A stretch of 64,000 bases of DNA. Origin: Micromonospora eburnea. GTDB taxonomy: Bacteria; Actinomycetota; Actinomycetes; Mycobacteriales; Micromonosporaceae. Below are positions 8,456-16,615 of this stretch, piece by piece (within the stretch, counting starts at the first letter, position 1; each line of letters starts with the position of its first letter). The notes under the pieces were generated by a model. The model worked only from the letters and a program-made list of their open reading frames with translations. It was not told the origin of the DNA and ran no database searches. The position numbers were made by a program, and so were the translations under genes. Location: the NCBI RefSeq assembly GCF_900090225.1, contig NZ_FMHY01000002.1:4340001-4404000 (forward strand), in the 5' to 3' direction.

Positions 8456-8818
8456 CTAGCCCAGAAGGTTGGGCTGGTCGATCACCCACAGCCACGTGCC
8501 GTCGTCCTGGCGGCGCGCCACCTCGACGGTGACGCCGCCGTCGGGCAGGCGCACCGAGGTGAGCGCCAGGTCACCGTTGCGCAGCGTCGGCTGCTGCTGG
8601 CCGGGAGCGAAGGTGGGCCGGGCGCTGACCAGCCGCTCGTACGCCTGGCGGATCTCGCCGGCCCCCCTCGCTGTCCGGCCGTCCGGCAGCGCCAGCAGCG
8701 AGTCCGGTTCGTAGAGCGCCACCAGCCCGTCGACGTCACCCGCGTTGAGTCGTTCCACGACGAACCGGCTGAGGTCCTCCGGCTGGACGGCACGCTCTCT
8801 GACATTCTCGCTGCTCAT
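8456..8818 (-). CDS. NTF2-like / SnoaL-like small protein (SgcJ/EcaC type)
   Basis: A 120-residue protein with the pattern of the NTF2-like superfamily: an N-terminal helix pair (VVERLNAGDVDGLVALYEPDSLLALPDG) followed by a GAGEIRQAYERL helix and several beta strands ending in VARRQDDGTWLWVIDQPN. Such proteins act as cyclases or isomerases, or simply bind small ligands. The nearest described types are the SgcJ/EcaC family. ATG 8818 has GGGAG 8 nt upstream; an in-frame ATG at 8833 has poorer spacing. It converges with the VOC gene and is followed at 102 bp by a LysR gene on the same strand. Confidence 0.75.
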   Translation of the reverse strand: MSSENVRERAVQPEDLSRFVVERLNAGDVDGLVALYEPDSLLALPDGRTARGAGEIRQAYERLVSARPTFAPGQQQPTLRNGDLALTSVRLPDGGVTVEVARRQDDGTWLWVIDQPNLLG

Positions 8819-8936
8819 TGCCGTCGCTCCCATCAGCTCCCGCCACCTGCCCGGACAGCGAGCGATCATGCCAGGCGGGTACGACAACCGCCGTCCAGTC
8901 AGGGCTGAGGTCGGCTCCTGCGCGGGGTGGCGCGGT

Positions 8937-9833
8937 CTATCGGTCTGCGGAAACGAGGCCGTGGGAGGCCTCGGCGAAGGCGCGGACGCGGGCGGTGGCC
9001 CCATCGGCGCGCCAGAGCAGGCCCCACCTCAGGGGTGGCGCGTCGCGCAGATGCACGTAAGCGACGTCCGGGCGGGGGTAGTAGCGCCTGGCGTTGGCGC
9101 CGACGGGGAAGACGCCGTGTCCGGCGCCGACGAGCGTGAGGACCTCATGGAACGTCGTAACGCGCTGGCCGGCCTTGATGGGTAGCCCGGCCGGGGTGGT
9201 CTGCGGGGTTCGGTCGGCGCGCAGGGACTGCGGCAGAGTGCTGGGCAGTTGCAGCATGGTGACCTTGGCCAGGTCCTCGACCGAGACGGCAGTCCGCCGG
9301 GCGAAGGGGTGCTCGACCGGCACAGCCAGGAACCGGGCCTCGGAAACCAGGACCGGGCCGGCGACGATTCCGGGCTCATCCACCGGGAGGGTGGCCAGGG
9401 CGAGATCGACCTCGCCGCCGCGCAGCCAGGGCATCAGCTCACCCATCTGCGCCTCCCGGATCTGCACCTCGCACTCGGGATGGTGCCGCCCGAACACCTG
9501 GGCGGCCTGGACCAGCAACTGGCCGCCGGCCGCGCCGGTGAAGCAGACCCGCAGGGCACCGGTGAATCCCCGGCCGGCCTCGATCGCTCGGTCGAGCGCG
9601 GCGGCGATCTGGTCGCGGGCCGGTCGGAGGTCTTCGTAGAGCGTGCGCCCGACGGGGGACAGCTCGACCCGGCGGCTGGTCCGGTTGAACAGCGCGACGC
9701 CGACACGCCGTTCCAGCTTGCGGATCGTCTGGCTGACCCGCGCGGTGGAGACCCGCAGCCGTTCGGCGGCACGACCGAAGTGCAGTTCCTCGCTGACGGC
9801 GAGGAACGCCTCCAACTCGTGCCGCTCCAGCAT
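8937..9833 (-). CDS. LysR family transcriptional regulator
   Basis: A 298-residue LysR-type regulator. Residues 1-60 form the winged helix-turn-helix (HELEAFLAVSEELHFGRAAERL, then VSQTIRKLERRVGVALFNRT). Residues about 90-290 form the periplasmic-binding-protein-like effector domain (GALRVCFTGAAG...). ATG 9833 is used because GGAG lies 6 nt before it; ATG 9848 is an in-frame alternative. It is divergent from an MFS exporter/cupin operon with a palindrome in the shared intergenic region, the classical layout for LysR control of the neighbouring genes. Effector unknown. Confidence 0.92.
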   Translation of the reverse strand: MLERHELEAFLAVSEELHFGRAAERLRVSTARVSQTIRKLERRVGVALFNRTSRRVELSPVGRTLYEDLRPARDQIAAALDRAIEAGRGFTGALRVCFTGAAGGQLLVQAAQVFGRHHPECEVQIREAQMGELMPWLRGGEVDLALATLPVDEPGIVAGPVLVSEARFLAVPVEHPFARRTAVSVEDLAKVTMLQLPSTLPQSLRADRTPQTTPAGLPIKAGQRVTTFHEVLTLVGAGHGVFPVGANARRYYPRPDVAYVHLRDAPPLRWGLLWRADGATARVRAFAEASHGLVSADR

Positions 9834-9853
9834 GCCCTTCTCCCCCATCGTTA

Positions 9854-9869
9854 ATCGTGGCTTCACGAT
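9854..9869. promoter_or_regulatory. Palindrome in the LysR/MFS divergent promoter region
   Basis: ATCGTGgcttCACGAT is a perfect 6-bp dyad with a 4-bp spacer, 20 bp upstream of the lysR ATG and about 190 bp before the MFS ATG. It contains the T-N12-A form common in LysR boxes, so it is a candidate autoregulatory site. The remainder of 9870-10058 shows no other clear element. Confidence 0.45.
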
Positions 9870-10058
9870 GCTTTCACACCTCGGCGTTGTTCGCCGATCC
9901 GGCCTGCCGCAGGGTTGAGGCAGCACAAAGCGATCCATCCGTCCACATAGGAGCAACGATGAATGGCACCAACGGCCGAGCGCTGGCCACGCCCGCCGAC
10001 CGCGGCGATCCGGATGCGATCCGCACCGCCTGACCCATCGATCACGAGGCAAACAGAG

Positions 10059-11534
10059 ATGACTGACATACAGGCCGAGCCGGCGCGGCTGCGTCGACCG
10101 GGAGCAGTGCTGGCGCTGCTGGCGTTCGCACAACTGATCATTTCCATCGACTACAACATCGTCTACGTGGCGCTGCCCGAGATCGGCCGCGAACTCGGGT
10201 TCTCCGGGCACACCCTGCAATGGGTCATCAGTGCCTACGCGGTCGCGTTCGGTGGGTTCCTGCTGCTGGGCGGCCGGGCCTGCGACCTGTACGGTCCGCG
10301 TCGCGTCTTCGTCATCGGCCTGACCCTCTACGCGGTCTCCTCGCTGGCAGGTGGACTTGCCGAGAGTCCGGCGCTGCTCGTGGCCGCTCGCGCGGCACAG
10401 GGTGTCGGTGGCGCTCTTCTCTTCCCGGCCACGCTGACGCTGGTCGGCGTGAGCTTCGCCGCCGGCAGGCAGCGTAACCGCGCGTTCGCGGTCTGGGGCA
10501 CCGCCGGCGGCAGCGGCATGATCCTCGGCTCGCTGCTCGGCGGCGTACTGACCGAGGCTTTCGGTTGGTCGTCGGTCTTCTACGTCAACGTTCCGCTCGC
10601 GACCGTGGCGGCCCTGTCGGCGTTCCCGCTGCTCCCCCGCGACGCCACGCGGAATTCAGCCCGAAGGTTCGACCTGGCCGGTGCGGTCACCGGGACGGCG
10701 GGCACGACCCTGGTCGTCTTCACCATCGTGCAGGGGCCCGAGTCCGGCTGGACCGCCCCAGCCGTCATCGCCGGCGCCATCGCCGGAATCGCTCTGCTGG
10801 CGGCGTTTCTCGTCGTACAGCGGCGCAGCCGCGACCCGCTGCTGCCGCTGCACCTGCTGGGCGACCGCGACCTGCGTACCGGGGTGATCGTCACTTTCCT
10901 GTACATGGCGACGTTCGGCTCCCTGCTGTACTTCCTCACGGTCTACTTCCAATATGTGCACGGGTACAGCGCGATGCGGACCGGGCTCGCGTTCCTCGTT
11001 CCGATGATCGCCATTGCCGCCGGCGCGCAGATCGGCGGCCGACTCGCCACCGTCCACGGCAACCGGACCTCGATGATCACCAGTCTGATCGTCGGCGGTG
11101 TCGGCGCGGTGGTGGTGGCCCTGACCCTGGACACCGACGCGTCCTACCTGGTCCTGGTGCCGGGACTGGTCGTCCTCGGCCTGGGCCAGGGCGCCGGCTA
11201 CACCCTCATGTTCGGTGCCGCCAGCGCCAACATCCCGGCGCACGAGCAGGGAATCGCCTCCGGGACGGCCTCCACCACCCAGCAGATCGGGGGCGCGGTC
11301 GGCCTGGCCGTCCTCGTCGCCCTCGCCAACGCCGGCACGGATGGACTCGGCGGAGCGGCACTACGCGGTGCGACCACCGCCGGCCTGCGCGCCGCCTTCC
11401 TGGTCGCTGCCGCCGGCATCGCGGTCACCGCCGTCACCGCACTCGGCTTCACTCGTACGCCCGGACGCCCGCCGGCACCGACCGACCCCACGTCCGCGAA
11501 GACCGACCACACGCCCGTCACCATCCACTCCTGA
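10059..11534 (+). CDS. MFS transporter, DHA2 (14-TM drug exporter) family
   Basis: Proton-driven multidrug exporter of 491 residues with about 14 predicted membrane segments. The first segments are LALLAFAQLIISIDYNIVYVA and the following helix. Motifs of the family are present: LGGRACDLYGPRRVF (motif A) and ARAAQGVGGALLFPATL (motif C-like). ATG 10059 follows a purine-rich GAGGCAAACAGAG; upstream in-frame starts give an arginine- and proline-rich, non-conserved extension. It is followed 13 nt later by a cupin gene, so the two form an operon that faces a LysR gene. Substrate unknown. Confidence 0.9.
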   Translation: MTDIQAEPARLRRPGAVLALLAFAQLIISIDYNIVYVALPEIGRELGFSGHTLQWVISAYAVAFGGFLLLGGRACDLYGPRRVFVIGLTLYAVSSLAGGLAESPALLVAARAAQGVGGALLFPATLTLVGVSFAAGRQRNRAFAVWGTAGGSGMILGSLLGGVLTEAFGWSSVFYVNVPLATVAALSAFPLLPRDATRNSARRFDLAGAVTGTAGTTLVVFTIVQGPESGWTAPAVIAGAIAGIALLAAFLVVQRRSRDPLLPLHLLGDRDLRTGVIVTFLYMATFGSLLYFLTVYFQYVHGYSAMRTGLAFLVPMIAIAAGAQIGGRLATVHGNRTSMITSLIVGGVGAVVVALTLDTDASYLVLVPGLVVLGLGQGAGYTLMFGAASANIPAHEQGIASGTASTTQQIGGAVGLAVLVALANAGTDGLGGAALRGATTAGLRAAFLVAAAGIAVTAVTALGFTRTPGRPPAPTDPTSAKTDHTPVTIHS

Positions 11535-11547
11535 AAGGCAGAACTCG

Positions 11548-12042
11548 ATGTCCCAGCCCCAGCCCCAGTCGCCCGTCCTCGTCCCGGCCGCCGAGGCCGA
11601 GACCCTCGCCGACGGACCCACCAGCCTCATCACGCTGCTCGCCGACGCGGACGCCACGCACGGAGCACTGACCGTCAACCGCTCACTGCTGCACAAGACG
11701 TCGCCGGGCGCCCCGCCGCACTTCCACACCCGCACCACGGAGACCTTCTTCGTCATCGACGGGACCCTGGAGGTGCTGGCCGGCGACGAGATCCTCACCC
11801 TGAACCAGGGCGACCTCCTCGTCGTCCCTCCGAACCTGCCGCACGCCTTCGCCCCGGCCCCTGGCCGGCACGCCGACATCCTCTGCACGTTCACGCCCGG
11901 TATCGCGCGCTTCGACTACTACCGCCTGCTGGAGCGTGTCTACAAGGGCGAGGCCGAGCCGCAGGAGATCGGCGCCAGCTCCGAGCAGTTCGACAACCAC
12001 TACTTCGACAGCCCGACCTGGCGTTCCCGCCAGACCGGCTGA
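11548..12042 (+). CDS. Cupin domain-containing protein
   Basis: A 164-residue single-domain cupin. The first metal-binding motif is visible as PPHFHTRTTETFFVIDGTLEV (two His and a Glu) and the second as LVVPPNLPHAFAP. Proteins like this include small dioxygenases and isomerases as well as non-enzymatic sensors, so a reaction cannot be assigned. The start has AAAGG 8 nt upstream. It is the second gene of an operon with the MFS exporter, which hints that it modifies or senses the exported compound (inference). Confidence 0.85.
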   Translation: MSQPQPQSPVLVPAAEAETLADGPTSLITLLADADATHGALTVNRSLLHKTSPGAPPHFHTRTTETFFVIDGTLEVLAGDEILTLNQGDLLVVPPNLPHAFAPAPGRHADILCTFTPGIARFDYYRLLERVYKGEAEPQEIGASSEQFDNHYFDSPTWRSRQTG

Positions 12043-12055
12043 CCCGTCCGGCCGA

Positions 12056-12104
12056 GTGGGTGGGTGACGTGTTCGGTGGCGCTGGCCGGCACGTCCCCAC
12101 CCAC
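12056..12104. terminator. Long hairpin between convergent cupin and MFS genes
   Basis: GTGGGTGGGTGACGTG at 12056-12071 pairs with CACGTCCCCACCCAC at 12090-12104, a stem of about 13 bp with a two-base mismatch. It lies in the 125-bp gap between converging genes and probably serves as a terminator for one or both. Confidence 0.55.
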
Positions 12105-12167
12105 CGGTGGGTGAGCCCCGAGGTCACCGCGCCCGGGCCGCCGACGCGGGCCGGCCGGAACGGCGAC

Positions 12168-13487
12168 TCATCGTGGGGACGGCGCGGCCCGGCGCCGCCG
12201 GACGCCACTCGGGCCGGCGAGCGGTTGCGCCTCGTCACCCGGGCTGGTCGACCGGCTGCCGTCTCGAAGGCCAGGAGCGGATGCCGCCGGGGTCCGGACC
12301 GGCCAGAGCCACGGGCCGGCGAGGAGACCGACGGCGATCTGGGCGGCACCGGCGACGACCAGGGTCGGACCCGCGCCGACCAGGCCGATGACCGCACCGC
12401 CGGCCAGCAACCCGACCGAGACGGCCCCGTCGTGCACCAGGCTCTCGACGGCGAAGGCCGCCCGCCGTTCCGCGCCCTCGGTCCGGTCGACGATCAGCCG
12501 GTTGACCGCACCGATGCCGAGCGGCATGGCGAAGCCACCGAGCGCGGCCAGGGTCGCGATCAGCGTGAGCGACGAGGTGACCGCGGGCAGCGCGGCGAAG
12601 GTCGCGCCGAGCAGGATCCAGCCGGTCGCCGCGGTGGCCAGCGGCGACAGCCGGGGTACGAGAATCGGCGCGAGCAGGGCTCCGACGAGCGAGCCGGCGC
12701 CGTAACCGGACATGCCGGCCGACACCAGCAGTCCGGGTCGTCCCAGCTCGGCGCCGAGGATGGCCAGCCCCAGGGTGAAGGCGAACCAGGTGAGACCGCC
12801 GATGCCGCCCATGAGCACCGCACGGCGTACCTCGGGGTGCCGGGCCAGCACATGGCGCAGCGCGGGCGCTTCGGCGGTGCCCTCGTCGCCGCGCCGCTCG
12901 TCGGCGGCGACATGGCCGGTGCCCCGTACGGTCAGCAGCAGGGCGGCGCCCAGCGCGACGCCGACCGCCTCCGCCCACAGCAGCCGGAACGGCCCACCGA
13001 CGGTGACCGCCCAGCCGGCCAGCGGCGGTGCCAGGATCATGCTGCTGCGGTGCGCGAAGTCCTGCCAGGCCAGCATCCGGGCCGCCAGCCCGGCGCCCGC
13101 CCGGTCGCAGATGTCGGCGAGCAGGGTGCGCTGTCCCGGTCCGCTGAGCGTCGTGGCGGCACCGGTGACCAGCCCGGTGGCGGCCAGGTGAAGCGGACCG
13201 ACGGCCCCCGCCACAGCCCCGACCGGGACGATGAGCAGGCCGAGCACCTGGACCGCGAGCACCCCGGCGAGGGCTCGCCCGGTGGTCAGCCGCTGCCGCA
13301 GGCCACGGGCCCACCAGGCCGAGGTGAGCATGGGCAGGCCGACCGCGCCGCCCACCAGCCCGGTGGTCCAGGCGGAGCCCGTCTCGGCGAGGGCGACCAG
13401 GGGCAGCGCGACGGCGGTGGCACGCTGCCCCATCCAGGTCACGAAGGTGGCGGTCAGCATGGCGGTGAGGTCTCTACGGATGGTCAC
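12168..13487 (-). CDS. MFS transporter (12 TM)
   Basis: A 439-residue major facilitator superfamily protein with about 12 hydrophobic segments starting at LTATFVTWMGQRATAVALPL. The cytoplasmic arginine-rich loop WARGLRQRLTTGRAL stands in the place of motif A. The C-terminal 50 residues are polar and disordered. It resembles the MFS_3/EntS-like exporter group rather than DHA2. GTG 13487 is the only reasonable start. It is divergent from a LysR gene, which likely controls it. Substrate unknown. Confidence 0.88.
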   Translation of the reverse strand: MTIRRDLTAMLTATFVTWMGQRATAVALPLVALAETGSAWTTGLVGGAVGLPMLTSAWWARGLRQRLTTGRALAGVLAVQVLGLLIVPVGAVAGAVGPLHLAATGLVTGAATTLSGPGQRTLLADICDRAGAGLAARMLAWQDFAHRSSMILAPPLAGWAVTVGGPFRLLWAEAVGVALGAALLLTVRGTGHVAADERRGDEGTAEAPALRHVLARHPEVRRAVLMGGIGGLTWFAFTLGLAILGAELGRPGLLVSAGMSGYGAGSLVGALLAPILVPRLSPLATAATGWILLGATFAALPAVTSSLTLIATLAALGGFAMPLGIGAVNRLIVDRTEGAERRAAFAVESLVHDGAVSVGLLAGGAVIGLVGAGPTLVVAGAAQIAVGLLAGPWLWPVRTPAASAPGLRDGSRSTSPGDEAQPLAGPSGVRRRRAAPSPR

Positions 13488-13523
13488 GGACCGATCCTGT
13501 GTCCGGGCCGGGACGCGGGGTAG

Positions 13524-13564
13524 CTGGCAGTTCGGTAGGCCGTCTCATAATCTGCGCATATGAG
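13524..13564 (+). promoter_or_regulatory. Leaderless promoter and LysR-type dyad for the second lysR gene
   Basis: CTGGCA (13524-13529), a 16-bp spacer and CATAAT (13546-13551) resemble a sigma-70-type promoter. The ATG starts 8 bp after the -10 and no ribosome-binding site is visible, so the transcript is probably leaderless. A dyad, CTCATA (13544-13549) and TATGAG (13559-13564), spans the -10 and the start codon and could be the autoregulatory operator. Confidence 0.55.
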
Positions 13565-14432
13565 CTCCCTGCCCACGGTCGATGACCTGCGTCTTGTCGA
13601 GGCGCTGCTTCGGCACGGCTCGCTCGGGGCGGCCGGGCGGGAACTGCGGATCAGTCAGCCCGCCGCGAGCAACCGGCTGGCGGCGCTCGAACGGCGGATC
13701 GGCGAGCGGCTCTTCGACCGGGACACCACCGGGGCGCGGCCGACCCCGGCCGGCCGGGCGCTGGCCGCGGAGGCCAGCCACGTCCTCGGCCACCTGGAGG
13801 CGATCTTCGATCGGACCCGCGCGGCCGCGCGCGGCACGGCGCTCAGCGTGGGCACCTTCCCGAGCCTGGCCGCGTGGCTGTTCCCCGCGCTGGTGCAACT
13901 GCTCCAGGACACCACAATGCACCAGGTCACCGACCACGGCGACCGTCTGGTCGAGTGGGTCGGCGAGGGCTCCCTGGACGCCGCCTTCGTCACCATCGCC
14001 AACCAGCTGCGGCTACCGGCCACGGCGACCGCGTCACCCGTCGCCAGTGACCGGCTGGCCGTGCTCACCCCGCCGGGGGTACGACTCGGCACCGGCCGCC
14101 GACCGTTCGCCGGCCTGGACGTGGTGGCCCACACCTACGACGCGTCCACCGAGGCGTTGCACCGGCGGCTCGCCAAGCTGGGTGCCCGACCGAGGCCGGC
14201 GGTCACCGGCGAAACCGCCGTACGGATGGGTCGCCTACTCGCCTGCCCGGTCGTCCTGCCACGCGGACTCGCACTCGCCCACGCGGCCCCCGACGAACAG
14301 ATCTCGGCGGCACCGGTGCCCGATCGCTTCACCCTGTTCCTGGTTACCCGACGCCCCGCCCCGGCGGCGCTGGCGGCGGTGACCGGCGCGCTCGCCGACC
14401 GACTGGGCCTGGACCCGGCGGAAAGACTCTAG
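13560..14432 (+). CDS. LysR family transcriptional regulator
   Basis: A 290-residue LysR-type regulator. The N-terminal helix-turn-helix reads LVEALLRHGSLGAAGRELRI then QPAASNRLAALERRIGERLF, and the effector-binding region begins near residue 90. The effector half is somewhat shorter than average and ends at the usual position. It is divergent from the 12-TM MFS gene with a 72-bp gap, so that transporter is its probable target. Confidence 0.92.
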   Translation: MSSLPTVDDLRLVEALLRHGSLGAAGRELRISQPAASNRLAALERRIGERLFDRDTTGARPTPAGRALAAEASHVLGHLEAIFDRTRAAARGTALSVGTFPSLAAWLFPALVQLLQDTTMHQVTDHGDRLVEWVGEGSLDAAFVTIANQLRLPATATASPVASDRLAVLTPPGVRLGTGRRPFAGLDVVAHTYDASTEALHRRLAKLGARPRPAVTGETAVRMGRLLACPVVLPRGLALAHAAPDEQISAAPVPDRFTLFLVTRRPAPAALAAVTGALADRLGLDPAERL

Positions 14433-14456
14433 ACGGCGGATGCTCGTACCAAACGC

Positions 14457-14487
14457 TTGCTCCTCACGTGGCGTCAGGCCACATAGT
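14457..14487 (+). promoter_or_regulatory. MerR-type promoter with 19-bp spacer and central dyad
   Basis: TTGCTC (14457-14462) and CATAGT (14482-14487) are separated by 19 bp, the over-long spacer typical of MerR-regulated promoters. Inside it lies GTGGC-GTCAG-GCCAC (14468-14482), a perfect 5-bp dyad. The GTG at 14495 begins 7 bp after the -10, consistent with a leaderless, self-regulated message. Confidence 0.6.
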
Positions 14488-14494
14488 TGGTGGC

Positions 14495-15610
14495 GTGGAG
14501 GAACACCTGACCGTGGGGCGTGTGGCGGAATTGGCCGGCGTCAGCGTCCGCACACTGCATCACTATGACGAGATCGGCCTCCTGGAGCCGTCCACGCGGA
14601 CCGCGGCTGGGCATCGGGCCTACTCCGCCGGCGATGTGGAGCGACTCCGGGAGGTGCTCGCCTACCGGCGGCTCGGCTTCGGATTGCGGGAGATCGCGCA
14701 TCTGGTTGACGATCCGGCCACCGACGCGGTCGCGCACCTGTGCCGGCTGCGCGGCCTGCTGATGGACCAGCGCGACCGCGCTGCCGCCATGGTGACGGCC
14801 ATAGACCGGGAACTGGAGGCACGAGCGATGGGCATCAGGACGACACCGGAGGAGCAACTGAAAGTGTTCGGCGCGCAGTTGTACGACGCCATCGGATCCG
14901 CCTACCCGGCGACGCGGCGCACCGAGCCACGGATCGCCGCGCGGATCTGGGAGGCGCTGGGGGACGCGCGAACGGTGCTGAACGTCGGCGCTGGCACCGG
15001 CTCCTACGAACCACCGGACCGCGACGTCACGGCGGTGGAACCATCGGCGGTCATGCGGGCGCAGCGTCCCGTGGGCGCCGCGCCGTGTGTGGCCGCCGCT
15101 GCGGAGAGTCTGCCGTTCGAGGACCAGTCCTTTGACGCCGCGATGGCGGTCAGCACCGTCCATCACTGGCCGGACCCGGTCGCCGGGCTACGTGAGATGC
15201 GGCGGGTGGCCCGCCGCGTGGTGGTGTTCACGTACGACGCCGATGACACCGGCTGGCGTCAGCGGTTCTGGCTCACCCGCGACTACCTACCCGAGTTCGC
15301 AGAACTCCTCGTCGGCTGGCCGTCCCTGGCCGACCTGACCCGCGCGATCGGAGGGCGCGCGGAGCCGGTGCTCATCCCGTGGGACTGCGCTGACGGCTTC
15401 TTCGAGGCATACTGGCGCCGGCCTGAGGCGTACCTGGACGAGCATGTACGCCGGGCGGTTTCGGTGTGGACCAGAGTCGGACCGCAGGCCGAGCAACGGG
15501 CAGTCAACCTGCTCCGCGAAGATCTTTCCTCGGGCCGGTGGGCCGAGCGCAACCGGGACCTCGTCGCCCTCGACGCGGCAGAGCTCGGTCTCCGGCTGCT
15601 CGTAGCCTGA
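14495..15610 (+). CDS. MerR-type regulator fused to a SAM-dependent methyltransferase
   Basis: A 371-residue two-domain protein. Residues about 5-75 are a MerR winged helix: LTVGRVAELAGVSVRTLHHYDEIGLLEPS then GHRAYSAGDVERLREVLAYRRLGFGLREI. A short coiled-coil linker follows (LRGLLMDQRDRAAAMVTAIDREL). Residues about 135-371 are a class I methyltransferase with the SAM-binding motif VLNVGAGTGSYEP and a later AMAVSTVHHWPDP motif resembling UbiE/Methyltransf_11 proteins. GTG 14495 is chosen over GTG 14468 because the latter lies inside the probable operator. The fusion suggests that the small molecule sensed by the regulator is also methylated, or that SAM binding is regulatory (inference). A free-standing methyltransferase gene follows. 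Confidence 0.88.
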   Translation: MEEHLTVGRVAELAGVSVRTLHHYDEIGLLEPSTRTAAGHRAYSAGDVERLREVLAYRRLGFGLREIAHLVDDPATDAVAHLCRLRGLLMDQRDRAAAMVTAIDRELEARAMGIRTTPEEQLKVFGAQLYDAIGSAYPATRRTEPRIAARIWEALGDARTVLNVGAGTGSYEPPDRDVTAVEPSAVMRAQRPVGAAPCVAAAAESLPFEDQSFDAAMAVSTVHHWPDPVAGLREMRRVARRVVVFTYDADDTGWRQRFWLTRDYLPEFAELLVGWPSLADLTRAIGGRAEPVLIPWDCADGFFEAYWRRPEAYLDEHVRRAVSVWTRVGPQAEQRAVNLLREDLSSGRWAERNRDLVALDAAELGLRLLVA

Positions 15611-15705
15611 ACAACCGTGCGCGAGAAGCCGCCAGCCGCCTGATCCGGCGACTGGTCGGGGAAAAGACCGAGCTCGACGGCGCGGGTGGTGTCAGGATAC
15701 TCGGC

Positions 15706-16473
15706 GTGTCTGGGCGCGCCCTGAGCTTCGGAGCTGTCGCGGAGGCCTACGAACGGTTCCGGCCGGGGTATCCCGTGGAGCTTGCCGACCTGGTGATGAC
15801 GTACGCGGGTCAGCCGGTGCGGACTGGCCTCGAGATTGGCGCGGGGACGGGCAAGGCAACCCGTCTGTTCGCGCGACGGGGGGTCACCGTCACCGCGACG
15901 GACCCGGATGGGGCCATGCTCGCCGAGCTGCGTAAGCACGTGCCAGCGGACGTCAGGACCGTGCGCGCCGCGTTCGAGGACCTGCGACCGGGCGAACGCT
16001 ACGGGCTGGTCTACGCGGCGGCGGCGCTGCACTGGACGGCCCCGGAGGGGCGGTGGTCGCGCATGGCCGCGCTGCTGGAGCCGGGTGGCGTGTTCGGCTC
16101 GTTCGGCGGACCGCTCCGGTTGGCTGACCCGGCCGTGGATGAGGCTGTGCGCGCGGCCCGGGCGCCGTTCTTGGCGAGCGACGAGGTGCCGTCCCCGGAT
16201 GGGACGCCTCCCGGGCACGACATGCAGTGGCCGGGTACGGAGCTCCAACGCTCCGAGTGGTTCACCGATGTCCAGCACTCCGTGATCGAGCGGCGCCTGA
16301 CGATGAGTGCTCGCGACTACGTCGGCCTTCTCTCGACCATCTCGGCCTACCTGGAACTGCCGGCCTCCGAGCAGGCGCAGGTATACCGCCGGATTCTGCG
16401 GGTCCTGCCCGAGACGGTCGAGGTTGCCGCCGACATCACCGTTCATCTCGCGCGGCGGCGCGACGCACGATAG
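15706..16473 (+). CDS. Class I SAM-dependent methyltransferase
   Basis: A 255-residue methyltransferase of the Methyltransf_11/25 group. The N-terminal segment SFGAVAEAYERFRPGYP is characteristic, the SAM loop reads GLEIGAGTGKATRLFARRG (about residues 40-58), and VTATDPDGAM supplies the acidic ribose-binding residue. GTG 15706 lies directly after a GGATAC box and lacks a ribosome-binding site, suggesting a leaderless start. Longer in-frame starts overlap the previous gene and give arginine-rich sequence. The methyl acceptor is unknown. Confidence 0.85.
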   Translation: MSGRALSFGAVAEAYERFRPGYPVELADLVMTYAGQPVRTGLEIGAGTGKATRLFARRGVTVTATDPDGAMLAELRKHVPADVRTVRAAFEDLRPGERYGLVYAAAALHWTAPEGRWSRMAALLEPGGVFGSFGGPLRLADPAVDEAVRAARAPFLASDEVPSPDGTPPGHDMQWPGTELQRSEWFTDVQHSVIERRLTMSARDYVGLLSTISAYLELPASEQAQVYRRILRVLPETVEVAADITVHLARRRDAR

Positions 16474-16572
16474 CGCCTCGGTATGGGGCGGCGGGAGGCA
16501 CCGATTCCGCCCACACCGCGTTCGTCACTCGCCGAACCACGCCTCATAGGCACACCGGAGGGAACACGTTCT

Positions 16573-16601
16573 GGCCCGGCCGGCTCGGTGCCGGCCGGGC
16601 C
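16573..16601. terminator. Bidirectional hairpin terminator
   Basis: GGCCCGGCCGGC-tcggt-GCCGGCCGGGCC is a perfect 12-bp stem with a 5-nt loop between the convergent methyltransferase and copper ATPase genes. Confidence 0.75.
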
Positions 16602-16615
16602 GAAGGCGGACGTGT

